64,000 nucleotides of DNA. It comes from Rhodococcus sp. ARC_M5 (lineage in GTDB: Bacteria; Actinomycetota; Actinomycetes; Mycobacteriales; Mycobacteriaceae). The stretch lies in NCBI RefSeq assembly GCF_022810405.1, contig NZ_JALGQE010000009.1:1-64000 (forward strand), in the 5' to 3' direction. Made by a program: the position numbers and the translations under genes. The notes under the pieces were generated by a model, which saw only the letters and a program-made list of their open reading frames with translations, did not search any database and was not told where the DNA came from. Within the stretch, counting starts at the first letter, position 1. The number at the start of each line of letters is the position of its first letter. Shown in pieces: positions 47,287 through 57,747 of the stretch.

Positions 47287-47652
47287 ATGACCGTTTCGAA
47301 TGAGACCGCAACGACCGAAACCACGGCGCACAAGGTCACCATGACGGAGACCGCATCGACCAAGGCCAAGGCGTTGCTGGATCAAGAAGGCCGCGACGAC
47401 CTCGCTCTGCGTATCGCCGTCCAGCCGGGTGGTTGCGCAGGACTGCGCTACCAGCTCTTCTTCGACGACCGAAGCCTCGACGGCGACCTCGCGGTCGACT
47501 TCAACGGCGTCACCCTCGCAGTGGACCGGATGAGCGCTCCGTACGTGGAGGGTGCATCCATCGACTTCGTGGACACGATCGAGAAGCAGGGCTTCACGAT
47601 CGACAACCCGAACGCCACGGGATCGTGCGCGTGCGGCGACTCGTTCAACTGA
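47287..47652 (+). CDS. HesB/IscA-family iron-sulfur carrier (ErpA-like)
   Basis: A small A-type carrier of 121 residues that delivers iron-sulfur clusters. Conserved cysteines are Cys50 in GGCAGLRY and Cys114/Cys116 in SCACGDSF. The N-terminal 17 residues are Thr/Glu-rich and variable. AGGGAGAA lies 6 bases before the ATG. In this genome likely clients encoded nearby are LipA (two 4Fe-4S clusters) and the Rieske subunit QcrA, but client assignment is inference. Confidence 0.92.
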   Translation: MTVSNETATTETTAHKVTMTETASTKAKALLDQEGRDDLALRIAVQPGGCAGLRYQLFFDDRSLDGDLAVDFNGVTLAVDRMSAPYVEGASIDFVDTIEKQGFTIDNPNATGSCACGDSFN

Positions 47653-47657
47653 GCTGA

Positions 47658-48731
<1,074 letters not shown>

Positions 48732-48738
48732 CGCTGTT

Positions 48739-48769
48739 CTCGCCGCCCCGACGAAACAGGGGCGGCGAG
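48739..48769. terminator. Terminator between convergent adoK and asnB
   Basis: CTCGCCGCCCC at 48739-48749 pairs with GGGGCGGCGAG at 48759-48769 across nine bases. It lies 8 bp after the adoK stop and 26 bp from the asnB stop on the opposite strand. Confidence 0.7.
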
Positions 48770-48794
48770 GCCGCGATCATCGGATCTGCGGCAA

Positions 48795-50723
48795 TCAGAT
48801 GTTGACCGGGTACTCCGGTTCGGCGATCTGCGGCACGATGCGCTTCTCGACGAAGATGCCGTGCCACACCATGAAGATGAGCAGTGTCCACAGCCGACGG
48901 CTGTGATCGGACTTGCCGGCGCGGTGATCGTCGAGCATCGCGACGATGGCGGCCTTGTTCAGCAGATGATCGGTCTGCGATTCGGCGATCTGCTGATGCG
49001 CCCAGTCGAAGAGTTCCGGGCCGCGCAGCCAATGGCGCAGCGGCACCGGGAATCCCAACTTGGCGCGGTGCAGCACATGACCGGGAACGATTCCCTCGAG
49101 CGCCTGCCGCAGTGCGTACTTGGTGGTGGTCTTGGTGATCTTTTGCTCGAGCGGCAGCTTCTCGGCGACCTTGTAGACCTCGGAATCGAGGAACGGAACT
49201 CGGAGCTCGAGCGAGTTCGCCATGGTGATCTTGTCGGCCTTGACCAGAATGTCGCCGCGTAGCCACGTGAACAGATCCAGATGTTGCATGCGAGCCACCG
49301 GATCCCAGCCCTGCGATTGCGCGTAGATCGGAGCGGTCACGTCCTGGTGCGTCCACTCGGATCTGAATTCGCGCAACACCGATCGCAACTGCGCATCGTT
49401 GAAACTACGAGCGTTGCCGTAGTACCGCTCTTCGAGGGTCATGGAGCCTCGGTTGAGCAGGCTCTTTCCGCGAGTGCCTTCCGGGATCCGCTCGCTCAGC
49501 GAGCCCGCTGCGCGTCGCAGGAAGGCAGGAAGCGACTCGAACGGCTTCAACGACAGTGGTTCGCGGTAGATGGTGTAGCCGCCGAACAACTCGTCTGCAC
49601 CTTCACCGGAGAGCACCACCTTCACATGCTTGCGGGCTTCCTTGGCGACGAAGTACAACGGTACGAGCGCTGGGTCGGCGACCGGGTCGTCGAGGTACCA
49701 GACGATTTCGGGAATGGACGCCGCGAACTCCTCCGGTCCGACGACCTTCACGATGTGGCGGGCACCGATGGCGGCCGCCGACTCCGCTGCGACATCGACC
49801 TCGGAGTAGCCATCGCGCTCGAATCCTGTGGTGAACGTGATCAGGTCGGGATTGTGGCGGATTGCCAGGGCCGCGATCGCCGTCGAATCGATGCCGCCCG
49901 AGAGGAACGAGCCGACGGTGACGTCGGCGCGCATGTGCTTGGCCACCGAGTCCTCCAGGGCCTCGGCGATTTCCTGGTATCGAGCCTTCTCGCTGCCGGG
50001 TGCGAAGGGCTGAACCGGAAACTTCGGCGTGAAGTAGCGAGTGACCTTCGGCGGCGTACCGGGGGAGAGGGTGGCGTAGCAGCCCGATTCGAGCCGCCGA
50101 ACGCCGGCGTGCAGGGTCTCGGGCTCGGGGACGTACTGCAGCACGGTGTAGTGCTCGATGGCGCGCGGATCGAGATCGGTGCCGACGCCGACCGTGTCCA
50201 ACAGTTCGAGCACGCTCTTCTTCTCGCTGCCGAAGGCCGTGCCTCCCGGCCCGGTGGCGAGAAACAGCGGTTTGATGCCGAACGGATCCCGGGCGATGAA
50301 CATCTCGCGGGTCTCGGTGTCCCAGATGGCGAACGCGAACATGCCCCTCAGCCGCTGCACTGCGGCGGCACCCCAGTAGTGGAACGCTGCGACGATCGAT
50401 TCGCTGTCACCCTCGGTGACGAATTCCGCACCGTGGTCGCGGGCCAGTTCGGCCCGCAGTTCCAGGTAGTTGTAGATCTCTCCGTTGAACACGAGTGCGT
50501 ACCGGTTCGGTGACTCGGGCGGACCCCATCGCATCGGCTGATGGGAGTGCTCGATGTCGATGAAGGACAACCTGTTGAACCCGTAGACGACATCGTCGTC
50601 GTGCCAGGTGCCACCGGGCTCGTCCGGCCCGCGGTGTCGCATGCAATGGGTCGCCGAACTCACCAGTTCGACACCGGCGGCGGTCGTTCCGTGAGATGTC
50701 AGTACTCCGAGCAGTCCACACAC
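48795..50723 (-). CDS. asnB: Asparagine synthetase, glutamine-hydrolysing
   Basis: The 642-residue enzyme amidates aspartate with glutamine nitrogen. The N-terminal class II glutaminase has nucleophile Cys2 (MCGLLGV), RHRGPDEPG, FNRLSFIDIEHSHQPM and FNGEIYNYLELR. The synthetase has FLSGGIDSTAIAAL near 265 and LSGEGADELFGGY near 372. The GTG start places Cys2 directly after the initiator, as required for the N-terminal nucleophile. M. tuberculosis AsnB can amidate meso-DAP in peptidoglycan, so cell-wall amidation is a plausible extra or main role. Divergent from ctaC. Confidence 0.93.
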   Translation of the reverse strand: MCGLLGVLTSHGTTAAGVELVSSATHCMRHRGPDEPGGTWHDDDVVYGFNRLSFIDIEHSHQPMRWGPPESPNRYALVFNGEIYNYLELRAELARDHGAEFVTEGDSESIVAAFHYWGAAAVQRLRGMFAFAIWDTETREMFIARDPFGIKPLFLATGPGGTAFGSEKKSVLELLDTVGVGTDLDPRAIEHYTVLQYVPEPETLHAGVRRLESGCYATLSPGTPPKVTRYFTPKFPVQPFAPGSEKARYQEIAEALEDSVAKHMRADVTVGSFLSGGIDSTAIAALAIRHNPDLITFTTGFERDGYSEVDVAAESAAAIGARHIVKVVGPEEFAASIPEIVWYLDDPVADPALVPLYFVAKEARKHVKVVLSGEGADELFGGYTIYREPLSLKPFESLPAFLRRAAGSLSERIPEGTRGKSLLNRGSMTLEERYYGNARSFNDAQLRSVLREFRSEWTHQDVTAPIYAQSQGWDPVARMQHLDLFTWLRGDILVKADKITMANSLELRVPFLDSEVYKVAEKLPLEQKITKTTTKYALRQALEGIVPGHVLHRAKLGFPVPLRHWLRGPELFDWAHQQIAESQTDHLLNKAAIVAMLDDHRAGKSDHSRRLWTLLIFMVWHGIFVEKRIVPQIAEPEYPVNI

Positions 50724-50950
50724 AGCGTCTGCTACCTCTTCTCGCAGTTGGGGACAATGCAGGGATGGGTCTCCGCGAGGTCGTCAGCGGGACCGTGGAT
50801 CAGGATCCGAGTATGCCGCAGACACGCTGGGTCGTCGGTAACGACCCGAGAGTGGTTCGCCGCCGGCTTTGGTCTACGCTGCGTAGTACTCGGGCATCTC
50901 CATGTGGAAGCCCTTATTCTTCAGTGGTGGGCAATCAGGAAGGCGTGAAC

Positions 50951-52027
50951 GTGGCGCAGAGTCGGATCCTTCGTCGAGCGGGGCTGACAGCATTTCTCGG
51001 TGTAGCCGCGTTGATGCTGTCGGGCTGTTCCATCAGCAGCGACAACGTACTCAATTTCGGTTTCGCCTCGGGCGTCACCCCTCAGGGGCGACGCATCGGC
51101 GATCTGTGGACGTGGTCGGTCATTGCTGCCCTGGTCATGGGCATCATCGTGTGGGTTCTGATCTTCTGGGTGGTGTTGTTCCACCGTAAGAAGAAGAGCT
51201 CACCGGAGTTCCCCCGCCAGACGGCATACAACGTTCCACTGGAGCTGTTCTACACAGCGGTCCCGTTCGTGATCATCGCCGTTCTCTTCTACTTCACCGT
51301 GGTGGTTCAGAACTACGTGGACGAGAAGCAGGCCGATCCGGACGTTCAGGTCGATGTCACGGCGTACCAGTGGAACTGGAAGTTCGGATACCGGACCATC
51401 GACCTCAAGGACGGTGCCGCCAAGTACGAGGGCACCGACGAGGAAGAGCAGGCTGCCGCCGAGGCTGCCGCGACGCCGGGCGAAGGTGCCGAGGGCAGCG
51501 AGGACGGCGAGTTCGTTCCAGGGCCGATCAACGGAGCATCCACGCAGGATCTGTCGTACCTGCACTACAACAAGATCGAAACGGTCGGGTCCAGCGACGA
51601 GATCCCGGTGCTGGTTCTGCCGACCGGCAAGCGCATCGAATTCGTGCTCGCGTCCTCGGACGTCATTCACGGATTCTGGGTTCCGGAGTTCCTGTTCAAG
51701 CGTGACGTTCTCCCGAACCCCGAGGAGAACCACTCCGACAACGTCTTCCAGATCAGCGAGATCGAACGTGAGGGCTCTTTCGTCGGGCGGTGCACCGAAA
51801 TGTGCGGCACCTTCCACTCGATGATGAACTTCGAGGTTCGCGCTGTCTCTCCGGAGCGGTTCGAGCAGTACATCGAACTGCGCAAGCCCACGTCCGAGGG
51901 CGGAGAAGCGCTGACCAACGCACAGGCGCTCGAGGCCATCGGCGAAAGCCCCATCGCAACGAGCACCTCGCCGTTCGAGACCGACCGCACCGTCCGTACC
52001 GCCGCCACTGTCGCCGAAGGCAACTGA
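50951..52027 (+). CDS. ctaC: Cytochrome c oxidase subunit II
   Basis: This copper-A subunit of the aa3 oxidase is a predicted lipoprotein (lipobox LMLSGC, Cys26) with two TM helices at about 55-80 and 98-120. The cupredoxin domain carries VTAYQWNWKF, the CuA ligands in SSDVIHGFWVPEF and GRCTEMCGTFHSMMNF. An insertion of about 65 residues, acidic and Ala/Glu-rich, lies between the WNWKF strand and PVLVLPTGKRIEF; such an insertion is typical of actinobacterial CtaC. The GTG at 50951 has AGGAAGG seven bases upstream; the GTG at 50945 is too close to it. Followed by ctaF after 18 bp. Confidence 0.95.
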   Translation: MAQSRILRRAGLTAFLGVAALMLSGCSISSDNVLNFGFASGVTPQGRRIGDLWTWSVIAALVMGIIVWVLIFWVVLFHRKKKSSPEFPRQTAYNVPLELFYTAVPFVIIAVLFYFTVVVQNYVDEKQADPDVQVDVTAYQWNWKFGYRTIDLKDGAAKYEGTDEEEQAAAEAAATPGEGAEGSEDGEFVPGPINGASTQDLSYLHYNKIETVGSSDEIPVLVLPTGKRIEFVLASSDVIHGFWVPEFLFKRDVLPNPEENHSDNVFQISEIEREGSFVGRCTEMCGTFHSMMNFEVRAVSPERFEQYIELRKPTSEGGEALTNAQALEAIGESPIATSTSPFETDRTVRTAATVAEGN

Positions 52028-52045
52028 CCAAGGAAGCATGCTGAT

Positions 52046-52462
52046 ATGAAAATCGAAGCCAAGATCTTCGAGATCCTCACGGTCTTCTTTCTGCTGGTCG
52101 GCATCGTGTACGCGTTGTTCACGGGCCTGAGCCGTACCGGTGTGGAGTGGGCCGGAGTCACCGCGATCTTCCTGTCGGTGGGTCTCACGCTCATCGTCGG
52201 TACCTACTTCCGCTTCGTCGCGCGCCGCCTCGATACCCGTCCCGAGGACTTCGACGATGCCGAGGTGAGCGACGGTGCAGGCGATCTGGGCTTCTTCAGC
52301 CCCGGGAGCTTCTGGCCGATCGTGCTCGCAGGTGCTGCATCCATCACTGCTCTCGGTTTCGCGTTCTTCCAGCCGTGGTTGATCGCCCTCGGCGTCGTCT
52401 GCGTCATCGCGTCTGCTGCAGGCCTGGTCTTCGAGTACCACGTGGGTGCCGAGAAGCACTGA
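52046..52462 (+). CDS. ctaF: Cytochrome c oxidase subunit IV, actinobacterial
   Basis: The 138-residue protein starts [25 protein letters not shown] and has four hydrophobic segments at about 7-27, 35-52, 84-103 and 107-128, with the conserved [36 protein letters not shown] loop (quoted in part: [15 protein letters not shown]). This small subunit is specific to actinobacterial aa3 oxidases, where it completes the bc1-aa3 supercomplex. Co-transcribed with ctaC. A strong terminator follows the stop by 18 bp. Confidence 0.93.
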   Translation: MKIEAKIFEILTVFFLLVGIVYALFTGLSRTGVEWAGVTAIFLSVGLTLIVGTYFRFVARRLDTRPEDFDDAEVSDGAGDLGFFSPGSFWPIVLAGAASITALGFAFFQPWLIALGVVCVIASAAGLVFEYHVGAEKH

Positions 52463-52480
52463 CATCACCAGCTTCACCCG

Positions 52481-52522
52481 AAAAGGGCCCTGGTCGTTCT
52501 CACGAACGACCAGGGCCCTTTT
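52481..52522 (+). terminator. Strong rho-independent terminator after ctaC-ctaF
   Basis: AAAAGGGCCCTGGTCGTT pairs over 18 bp with its complement ending CCCTTTT, loop CTCACG, followed by CTGATTTTC. The A and T runs make it usable from both strands, so it can also stop transcription from the XRE gene at 52583. Confidence 0.92.
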
Positions 52523-52582
52523 CTGATTTTCTTGTATGGGCACGAGGATAGAGCCGAAATACGGCACCCTCAGGGGGATGTG

Positions 52583-52858
52583 TCAGGAGGCGTCGGCCTC
52601 GGTACGCGGGCGGACGGGAGTGCAGGTCGAGTCGGCAAGCGAGTCGAGCGAGACGTTCAACGCACTGCACAGAGCAGCAACGGTGAAGAACGCCGGAGTC
52701 GGGATGCGGCCGGTCTCGATCTTCCGCAGGGTCTCCACCGAGATGCCGGCTGCACCGGCTACGTCGGTCATGGTTCGGCCGCCACGGGCCTGACGGAGGG
52801 CGGTGCCGAGCCTGGCGCCGCGAGCGAGTTCGCCGGGGCTGAGGGGAATGCGGACCAT
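52583..52858 (-). CDS. XRE-family helix-turn-helix regulator, 91 aa
   Basis: A small Cro/C1-type DNA-binding protein. The HTH at about 14-70 reads RLGTALRQARGGRTMTDVAGAAGISVETLRKIETGRIPTPAFFTVAALCSAL (seen in pieces RTMTDVAGAAGISVETLRKI and FFTVAALCSALNVSLDSL). Nothing follows the DNA-binding domain except a short tail. ATG at 52858. It is isolated between two strong terminators, with cytochrome oxidase genes on one side and the bc1 operon on the other, so it is monocistronic. Target unknown. Confidence 0.87.
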   Translation of the reverse strand: MVRIPLSPGELARGARLGTALRQARGGRTMTDVAGAAGISVETLRKIETGRIPTPAFFTVAALCSALNVSLDSLADSTCTPVRPRTEADAS

Positions 52859-53012
52859 GCACCGATAGTAATACCGGTGGAGTGAACGCCGGAGCTGCCG
52901 GGGACGTGACAGGTCGGTGACGTCCGGGTGCGGGTCCGGGTGCGGGGGAGGGGAGTGGTCCGTTCGTATCGACCGAATGTACGTCCGGTTCGAGCGCGGG
53001 TGAGCGTTCTCG

Positions 53013-53064
53013 GACAAAGCAAAGAGGGCGACACCGTTGCCGGTGCCGCCCTCTTTGCTTTGTC
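53013..53064. terminator. Terminator downstream of qcrB
   Basis: GACAAAGCAAAGAGGGCG at 53013-53030 pairs over 18 bp with 53047-53064, with an inner CACCG/CGGTG stem closing the loop. It is 6 bp from the qcrB stop on the minus strand, so it ends the ctaE-qcrCAB transcript. The A-rich outer arms on both sides suit bidirectional use. Confidence 0.85.
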
Positions 53065-53069
53065 GTGTG

Positions 53070-54848
53070 TCAGCGCTCGCTGTCGGTGTCCTGTCGACCC
53101 GAAGTGATAGCAGTGTCCTCGGCCGAGTGGAGTCCGTGGCCGTTGCCGTTCGAGTGGCCATTGCCGTTCGAGTGACCGTTGCCGTTGGCGTGGCCGTTCG
53201 AGTTCCCGTTGCCGTTGCCGTTCGAGTGACCGTTGCCGTGAATGCCCGCCTGGTAGTTGCGGAGCATCGTGAGCTGATCGTGTTCACCCTTGTGCAGGGC
53301 GTCTTCGAGAGCCTTGCTCTGGGACACCGGATCCGGAGTGAACAGCGATCCCGATCCTGGCTTTCCTGCCGAACCCAGCTTGTTCATTTTCTTGGGTACG
53401 GCTGCGCCCTGGTAATCGAGGGGAATCGGGTGTCCGTGATCGTCGACCGGCCCCAGCGGCTGGTGGATTTCCACGTACTGACCGTGCGGGAGCCTCTTGA
53501 TGATTCCCGTCTCGATACCGTGCTCGAGCACTGTCCGGTCACTGCGCTGCAGGCCGATGCAGAAGCGGTAGGCAATGAAGTAGGCCAGCGGAGGCATGGT
53601 GAGAATTCCGATGCGACCGATCCACGTCATCGCGTTGAGCGAGATATCGAACTTGTATGCGATGAGGTCGTTGATGCACGAGAGCGTGAGGATCACGTAG
53701 AACGTGAGGGCCATCGCGCCGATCGCGGTACGCACCGGAACGTCGCGGGGACGCTGCAACAGGTTGTGATGCGCAGTGTCTCCGGTGAGACGCTTCTCGA
53801 TCCATGGGTAAGCAATCATCACGGAGAAGACGAGACCCATGATCACTGCCACCCAGAACACCGCTGGGATGGTGTATCGGCCCGCGATGTAGATCTCCCA
53901 CGCAGGCCACAATCTGGCCATGCCGTCGGTCCACATCAAGTAGAAGTCGGGCTGAACGCCTGCGGACACTTGCGATGGGTTGTACGGCCCGAGGTTCCAG
54001 ATCGGGTTGATCTGAAGCAGACCACCCATTGCTGCCAGCACACCGAACGTCACGGCGAAGAACGCACCGGACTTGACTGCGAAGACCGGAAGGATACGAA
54101 CACCGACGACGTTCTGCTCGGTGCGGCCGGGTCCGGGGAACTGGGTGTGCTTCTGGTACCACACAAGAGCCAGGTGGGCTGCGATCAGCGCCAGGATGAT
54201 GGCCGGAAGCAACAGAACGTGGGCGACGTACAGGCGCGGAATGATGATCGTGCCGGGGAAGTCGCCGTCGAAGACGAGCCAGTGCATCCACGTACCGATG
54301 ATCGGGATGCTCATGGTGATGCCACCGAGCGCGGCGCGAAGGCCGGTGCCGGAGAGCAGATCGTCGGGGAGCGAGTAGCCGAAGAAGCCCTCGAACATCG
54401 CGAGGATCAGCAGCAGGCAGCCGATGACCCAGTTGGCCTCACGCGGGCGACGGAACGCGCCGGTGAAGAAGATGCGCATCATGTGCACGATGATCGAGGC
54501 GGCGAACATCAGTGCCGCCCAGTGGTGAATCTGCCGCATGAACAGACCACCACGGACCTCGAACGTGATGTCGAGCGCGGTCGCGTATGCCCTGGACATC
54601 GTCACACCGTTGAGCGGGGTGTACGCACCTTCGTACACGACCTCGCTGAGCGACGGATCGAAGAACAGGGTGAGGAACACGCCCGAGATCAGCAGAATGA
54701 CGAAGCTGTAGAGGGCGATCTCACCGAGCAGGAAGGACCAGTGAGTGGGGAATACCTTGTTGATCTGGCGACGCAATCCCGGCGCCAGATGATAACGACT
54801 GTCGACGCCGTCGGCCTGCTTGGCGGCGAGGGTTTGCAATGTACTCAT
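53070..54848 (-). CDS. qcrB: Cytochrome bc1 complex cytochrome b subunit
   Basis: The quinol-oxidising, dihaem membrane subunit of complex III; 592 residues. Haem-ligand helices are visible in [25 protein letters not shown] and in the [25 protein letters not shown] region (each quoted only in part), and the Qo-site motif is present as the [16 protein letters not shown] / [12 protein letters not shown] region. About nine TM helices end near residue 450. The C-terminal 140 residues are cytosolic and end in an Asn/Gly/His-rich tail (see repeat). The ATG overlaps the qcrA stop (4 bp). Confidence 0.95.
   Translation of the reverse strand: MSTLQTLAAKQADGVDSRYHLAPGLRRQINKVFPTHWSFLLGEIALYSFVILLISGVFLTLFFDPSLSEVVYEGAYTPLNGVTMSRAYATALDITFEVRGGLFMRQIHHWAALMFAASIIVHMMRIFFTGAFRRPREANWVIGCLLLILAMFEGFFGYSLPDDLLSGTGLRAALGGITMSIPIIGTWMHWLVFDGDFPGTIIIPRLYVAHVLLLPAIILALIAAHLALVWYQKHTQFPGPGRTEQNVVGVRILPVFAVKSGAFFAVTFGVLAAMGGLLQINPIWNLGPYNPSQVSAGVQPDFYLMWTDGMARLWPAWEIYIAGRYTIPAVFWVAVIMGLVFSVMIAYPWIEKRLTGDTAHHNLLQRPRDVPVRTAIGAMALTFYVILTLSCINDLIAYKFDISLNAMTWIGRIGILTMPPLAYFIAYRFCIGLQRSDRTVLEHGIETGIIKRLPHGQYVEIHQPLGPVDDHGHPIPLDYQGAAVPKKMNKLGSAGKPGSGSLFTPDPVSQSKALEDALHKGEHDQLTMLRNYQAGIHGNGHSNGNGNGNSNGHANGNGHSNGNGHSNGNGHGLHSAEDTAITSGRQDTDSER
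53136..53237 (-). repeat. Asn/Gly/His-rich hexanucleotide-based repeat coding the QcrB tail
   Basis: These 34 codons encode reiterated GNGHSN and GNGN units just before the last 21 residues of QcrB. At DNA level the plus strand shows repeated CGTTGCCGTTCGAGTGGCC-like segments with near-identical codons, so the array could expand or contract by slippage. Confidence 0.85.
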
Positions 54849-56056
54849 GAGTCACGCTCCGGACGACGTTCCCAGAAGGCGGGCCCGAGTGCTTCGGTGA
54901 AGTCTCCCGAAGCGACGAGGAATCCCTCTTCGTTGACAGTGATGGGAAGTTGGGGCAGCGCACGCGCAGCCGGTCCGAAGATCGGCTTGCCGTACTCGAG
55001 CGCGTTGAACTGCGACTGATGGCAAGGGCACAGAATTCGGTTGGTCTGCTGCTCGTACAACGATGTCGGGCAACCCAGGTGCGTGCAGATCTTGGAGTAG
55101 GCGAAGTAATCGCCGTAGTTGAAGCTTTCCTGACCCTTGCGCTTGACGACGGTGCTGGCATCGTCGGGGCGCAGGCGAATGAGCATGACCGAGTTGCGAA
55201 TTCCGCGCAACGACACGAGCAGGTCGTGTTCGCTCTCGCGGTCCGCTTCGCGGAACGGGAAGACGGTTTCCATGGCACCAGCGTCCAAGTCCTCGGGCCG
55301 AACGAGAACGACATCTTCCGGTCGCCCGGTGTCTCGTCGGAGGTAGATGGTCTCTCCATCGTAGCGAGGAGTCCAGCCGGATACCCACAACGGAGAATCT
55401 TCGCCCTTGGCCCAGGGATTCTTGATCAGTCCACCGAGGGGCAGCAGCGCCATGACACCGAGCGCACCGCCGCCGAAGAGCAGCGACCTCTTGATCACCT
55501 TGCGCCGACCGATGGTGGACGTGTCGAGGGAGTCGCCCAGTTCGGCTACCAGCGTCTTCCGGTCGATCTCCGACGAACCGCCGTCGTGACGGTCCTGGAT
55601 GGAGACCTCTTCGGGGATGAACTTCTTCGTGAACTGCACCGCGCCGACGCCGACCGCGAGGATCGCCAGGCCCATCGTGGCGCCGATCAGCGGGGTGTAC
55701 AGCGAATACGCGATGTAGTTCTCGTCGCCGATCCCGGCATACTGCCACGGCCAGAACAGGTAGATGCCGATGAACGCCACTGCGGCCAGGCCGGCGATCG
55801 CGAACCAGATCGCGACACTGCGCTCCGCTCGCTTCTCCGCGCGGGTACCTTCCACAGCCCAACGGTTGCGGCGGAAGGCGACATCGACACCGTCGAGGTT
55901 GGTGCCCAGTGCGACCAGGTCGTCGCGGCTCATCGCGGCGAGTTCCTCGTCGGTGTACTTCTTGTCCGCGTTCACGCCCTCGGCACCGGGTGCATCCTTG
56001 CGTCCGGATTCGTCGTCGTTGTTCGCGTCCTTACGGCCGGAATCGCCGTCGGTCAT
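54845..56056 (-). CDS. qcrA: Cytochrome bc1 complex Rieske iron-sulfur subunit
   Basis: A 403-residue actinobacterial Rieske protein. An N-terminal hydrophilic region with a repeated SGRKDA motif is followed by three TM segments at about 80-102, 115-137 and 185-208 rather than one. The 2Fe-2S domain holds [27 protein letters not shown] (two Cys-His pairs, quoted as CTHLGC and CPCHQS). It accepts electrons from quinol in the bc1-aa3 supercomplex. Start and stop overlap qcrC and qcrB by 4 bp each, a tightly coupled operon. Confidence 0.95.
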   Translation of the reverse strand: MTDGDSGRKDANNDDESGRKDAPGAEGVNADKKYTDEELAAMSRDDLVALGTNLDGVDVAFRRNRWAVEGTRAEKRAERSVAIWFAIAGLAAVAFIGIYLFWPWQYAGIGDENYIAYSLYTPLIGATMGLAILAVGVGAVQFTKKFIPEEVSIQDRHDGGSSEIDRKTLVAELGDSLDTSTIGRRKVIKRSLLFGGGALGVMALLPLGGLIKNPWAKGEDSPLWVSGWTPRYDGETIYLRRDTGRPEDVVLVRPEDLDAGAMETVFPFREADRESEHDLLVSLRGIRNSVMLIRLRPDDASTVVKRKGQESFNYGDYFAYSKICTHLGCPTSLYEQQTNRILCPCHQSQFNALEYGKPIFGPAARALPQLPITVNEEGFLVASGDFTEALGPAFWERRPERDS

Positions 56057-56901
56057 GATCTAGCTCCGATCCACAAAGTTGCTCCGACGACGGCGATGAT
56101 GCCGACCGTCCAGATAGCGATCATCTCGGTACCGGGACCGAAACTTCCGATGCTCCAACCGCCTGCGGGAAGCGTTTCCTGAGCCGACTTGACGTACGCG
56201 ATGATGTCGGACTTCTCCTCGATCGTCAGCTGACGATCGGAGAACTTCGGCATGTTCTGCGGGCCGGTGACCATGGCGGTGTAGATCTCCTGCTCGTTGG
56301 CAGGGCCGAGAGACGGTGCGAACTTGCCCGAGGACAACGCGCCGCCCTCACCGGTGAAGTTGTGGCAGGACGCGCAGTTGAGCCGGAACAGCTCGCTGCC
56401 GCGTCCGATGTCGTTGCCACGCAGAGACTCCTGGGCGATCTCGCCGTTGTCGTCGAGGATGACCGTCGGTCCTCCGCCGTTCGCCTGAACATAGGCACCG
56501 AGGGCGTCGATCTGCTTGTCGTTGAACTTCGGCGGCTTGCGCAACGCCTGTGCTTCGTTGCGAACGGCGGGCATACGTCCACTCGACACCTGGAAGTAGA
56601 CAGCTGCTTCGCCGACGCCGATGAGGCTCGGTCCACGATCTTGAACGCCCTGCAGATTGACACCGTGGCAGGTGACACAAGACGTGTCATAGAGCTGCTT
56701 GCCCTCACGGATGAGCGCTGCCGAATCGGTATCGGCGGTCGCGACCTGCGGGGCGGGTGTGAGGGCCGAAGCGAGGAATCCCGCGCTCAGAAGGCCCATC
56801 ATCAGAACGAGAGCACCGGTGATGCGTCGACGCGTCTTACGCTGCCGTCTCGTCTTGGAGGCGGCTTTGTCGACGGATGCTGCTGGGGGAGATGTACTCA
56901 T
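56053..56901 (-). CDS. qcrC: Dihaem cytochrome c subunit of the bc1 complex
   Basis: The 282-residue protein has a basic N-terminus and a TM helix at about 29-48, then two c-type haem domains with CVTCH (75-79) and CASCH (176-180) and distal ligand regions SSGRMPA and [12 protein letters not shown]-terminal TM helix follows at about 258-278. The dihaem subunit replaces soluble cytochrome c and passes electrons directly to CtaC. It is 83 bp downstream of ctaE on the same strand and overlaps qcrA. Confidence 0.95.
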   Translation of the reverse strand: MSTSPPAASVDKAASKTRRQRKTRRRITGALVLMMGLLSAGFLASALTPAPQVATADTDSAALIREGKQLYDTSCVTCHGVNLQGVQDRGPSLIGVGEAAVYFQVSSGRMPAVRNEAQALRKPPKFNDKQIDALGAYVQANGGGPTVILDDNGEIAQESLRGNDIGRGSELFRLNCASCHNFTGEGGALSSGKFAPSLGPANEQEIYTAMVTGPQNMPKFSDRQLTIEEKSDIIAYVKSAQETLPAGGWSIGSFGPGTEMIAIWTVGIIAVVGATLWIGARS

Positions 56902-56984
56902 CTTCTATCCCTTGTCGTGTCGGGACGGACCGAACGTCGGGGGCTGAATCCGTTCGCTCGCTATCTGGGGCCTGCTGAATATCA

Positions 56985-57596
56985 CTAGCGGATGAAGTAG
57001 ATCGTTGCGAAGAGGGCAATCCAGACGATGTCGACGAAGTGCCAGTAGTACGAAACTACGATGGCGGCAGTGGCTTGAGCGGGCGTGAACTTACTGACCA
57101 ACGTTCTGGTGATCAGGAAGACGAAGGCGATGAGCCCGCCGATCACGTGCAGTCCGTGGAAGCCGGTCGTGATGTAGAAGACCGAGCCGTACACGCTGCT
57201 CGAGAGCGTCGTGCCCTCGTGGATCATGTGGTAGTACTCGTACGCCTGGCCGGCGACGAAGAACGCACCCATCACCAGCGTGATGATGTACCAGCGGCGG
57301 AGCCCGAACACGTCACCGCGCTCGGCGGCGAACACACCGAGCTGGCAAGTGAACGACGATGCGATCAGCACCGCGGTCACCGGCACGGCGAGAGCGAGGT
57401 TCAGCTCCGTCGGCTCGGGCGGCCAGATTCCATTCGCCTGAGCGCGTGCGACGAAATACATCGCAAACAGCCCGGCGAAGAACATGAGTTCACTCGACAG
57501 CCACACGATCGTGCCGACGCTGACCATATTGGGACGGTTCAGCGAGTGCACGCGTTGGGTGATTGCCGATCCTTGAGTCCCTACAGCGCTCGTCAC
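56985..57596 (-). CDS. ctaE: Cytochrome c oxidase subunit III
   Basis: A 203-residue membrane protein with five TM segments and the family motifs [21 protein letters not shown] near the N-terminus, [10 protein letters not shown] near 116 and [13 protein letters not shown] near 145, ending in [21 protein letters not shown] (quoted in parts: [12 protein letters not shown]). Length equals the mycobacterial CtaE. The GTG at 57596 is chosen over longer in-frame starts because the protein then begins at the conserved [11 protein letters not shown] lead. First gene of ctaE-qcrC-qcrA-qcrB. Confidence 0.93.
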   Translation of the reverse strand: MTSAVGTQGSAITQRVHSLNRPNMVSVGTIVWLSSELMFFAGLFAMYFVARAQANGIWPPEPTELNLALAVPVTAVLIASSFTCQLGVFAAERGDVFGLRRWYIITLVMGAFFVAGQAYEYYHMIHEGTTLSSSVYGSVFYITTGFHGLHVIGGLIAFVFLITRTLVSKFTPAQATAAIVVSYYWHFVDIVWIALFATIYFIR

Positions 57597-57747
57597 AAAG
57601 AGAAGTATGACCCGTCGTAGTACGGAAGGCATATCCGGGTCCACTCTTGGCGCGTCGCGCGTCAACGAATCCAATCGGGTCCTTGTTCCCGTGCAGGTCA
57701 AGAACCCTGTACGGGCCGGTAGGGTCCAGTCGTGCAAGGCTGGCCTC

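Noticed and set aside
50764..50950. Upstream in-frame extension of ctaC starting MGLREVVSG
   Set aside because: A signal peptide with lipobox starts at 50951, preceded by AGGAAGG; the extension would bury it.
53037..55019. 660-residue plus-strand frame opposite qcrB
   Set aside because: Shadow of qcrB and qcrA; sequence is His/Arg/Asp-rich without domains.
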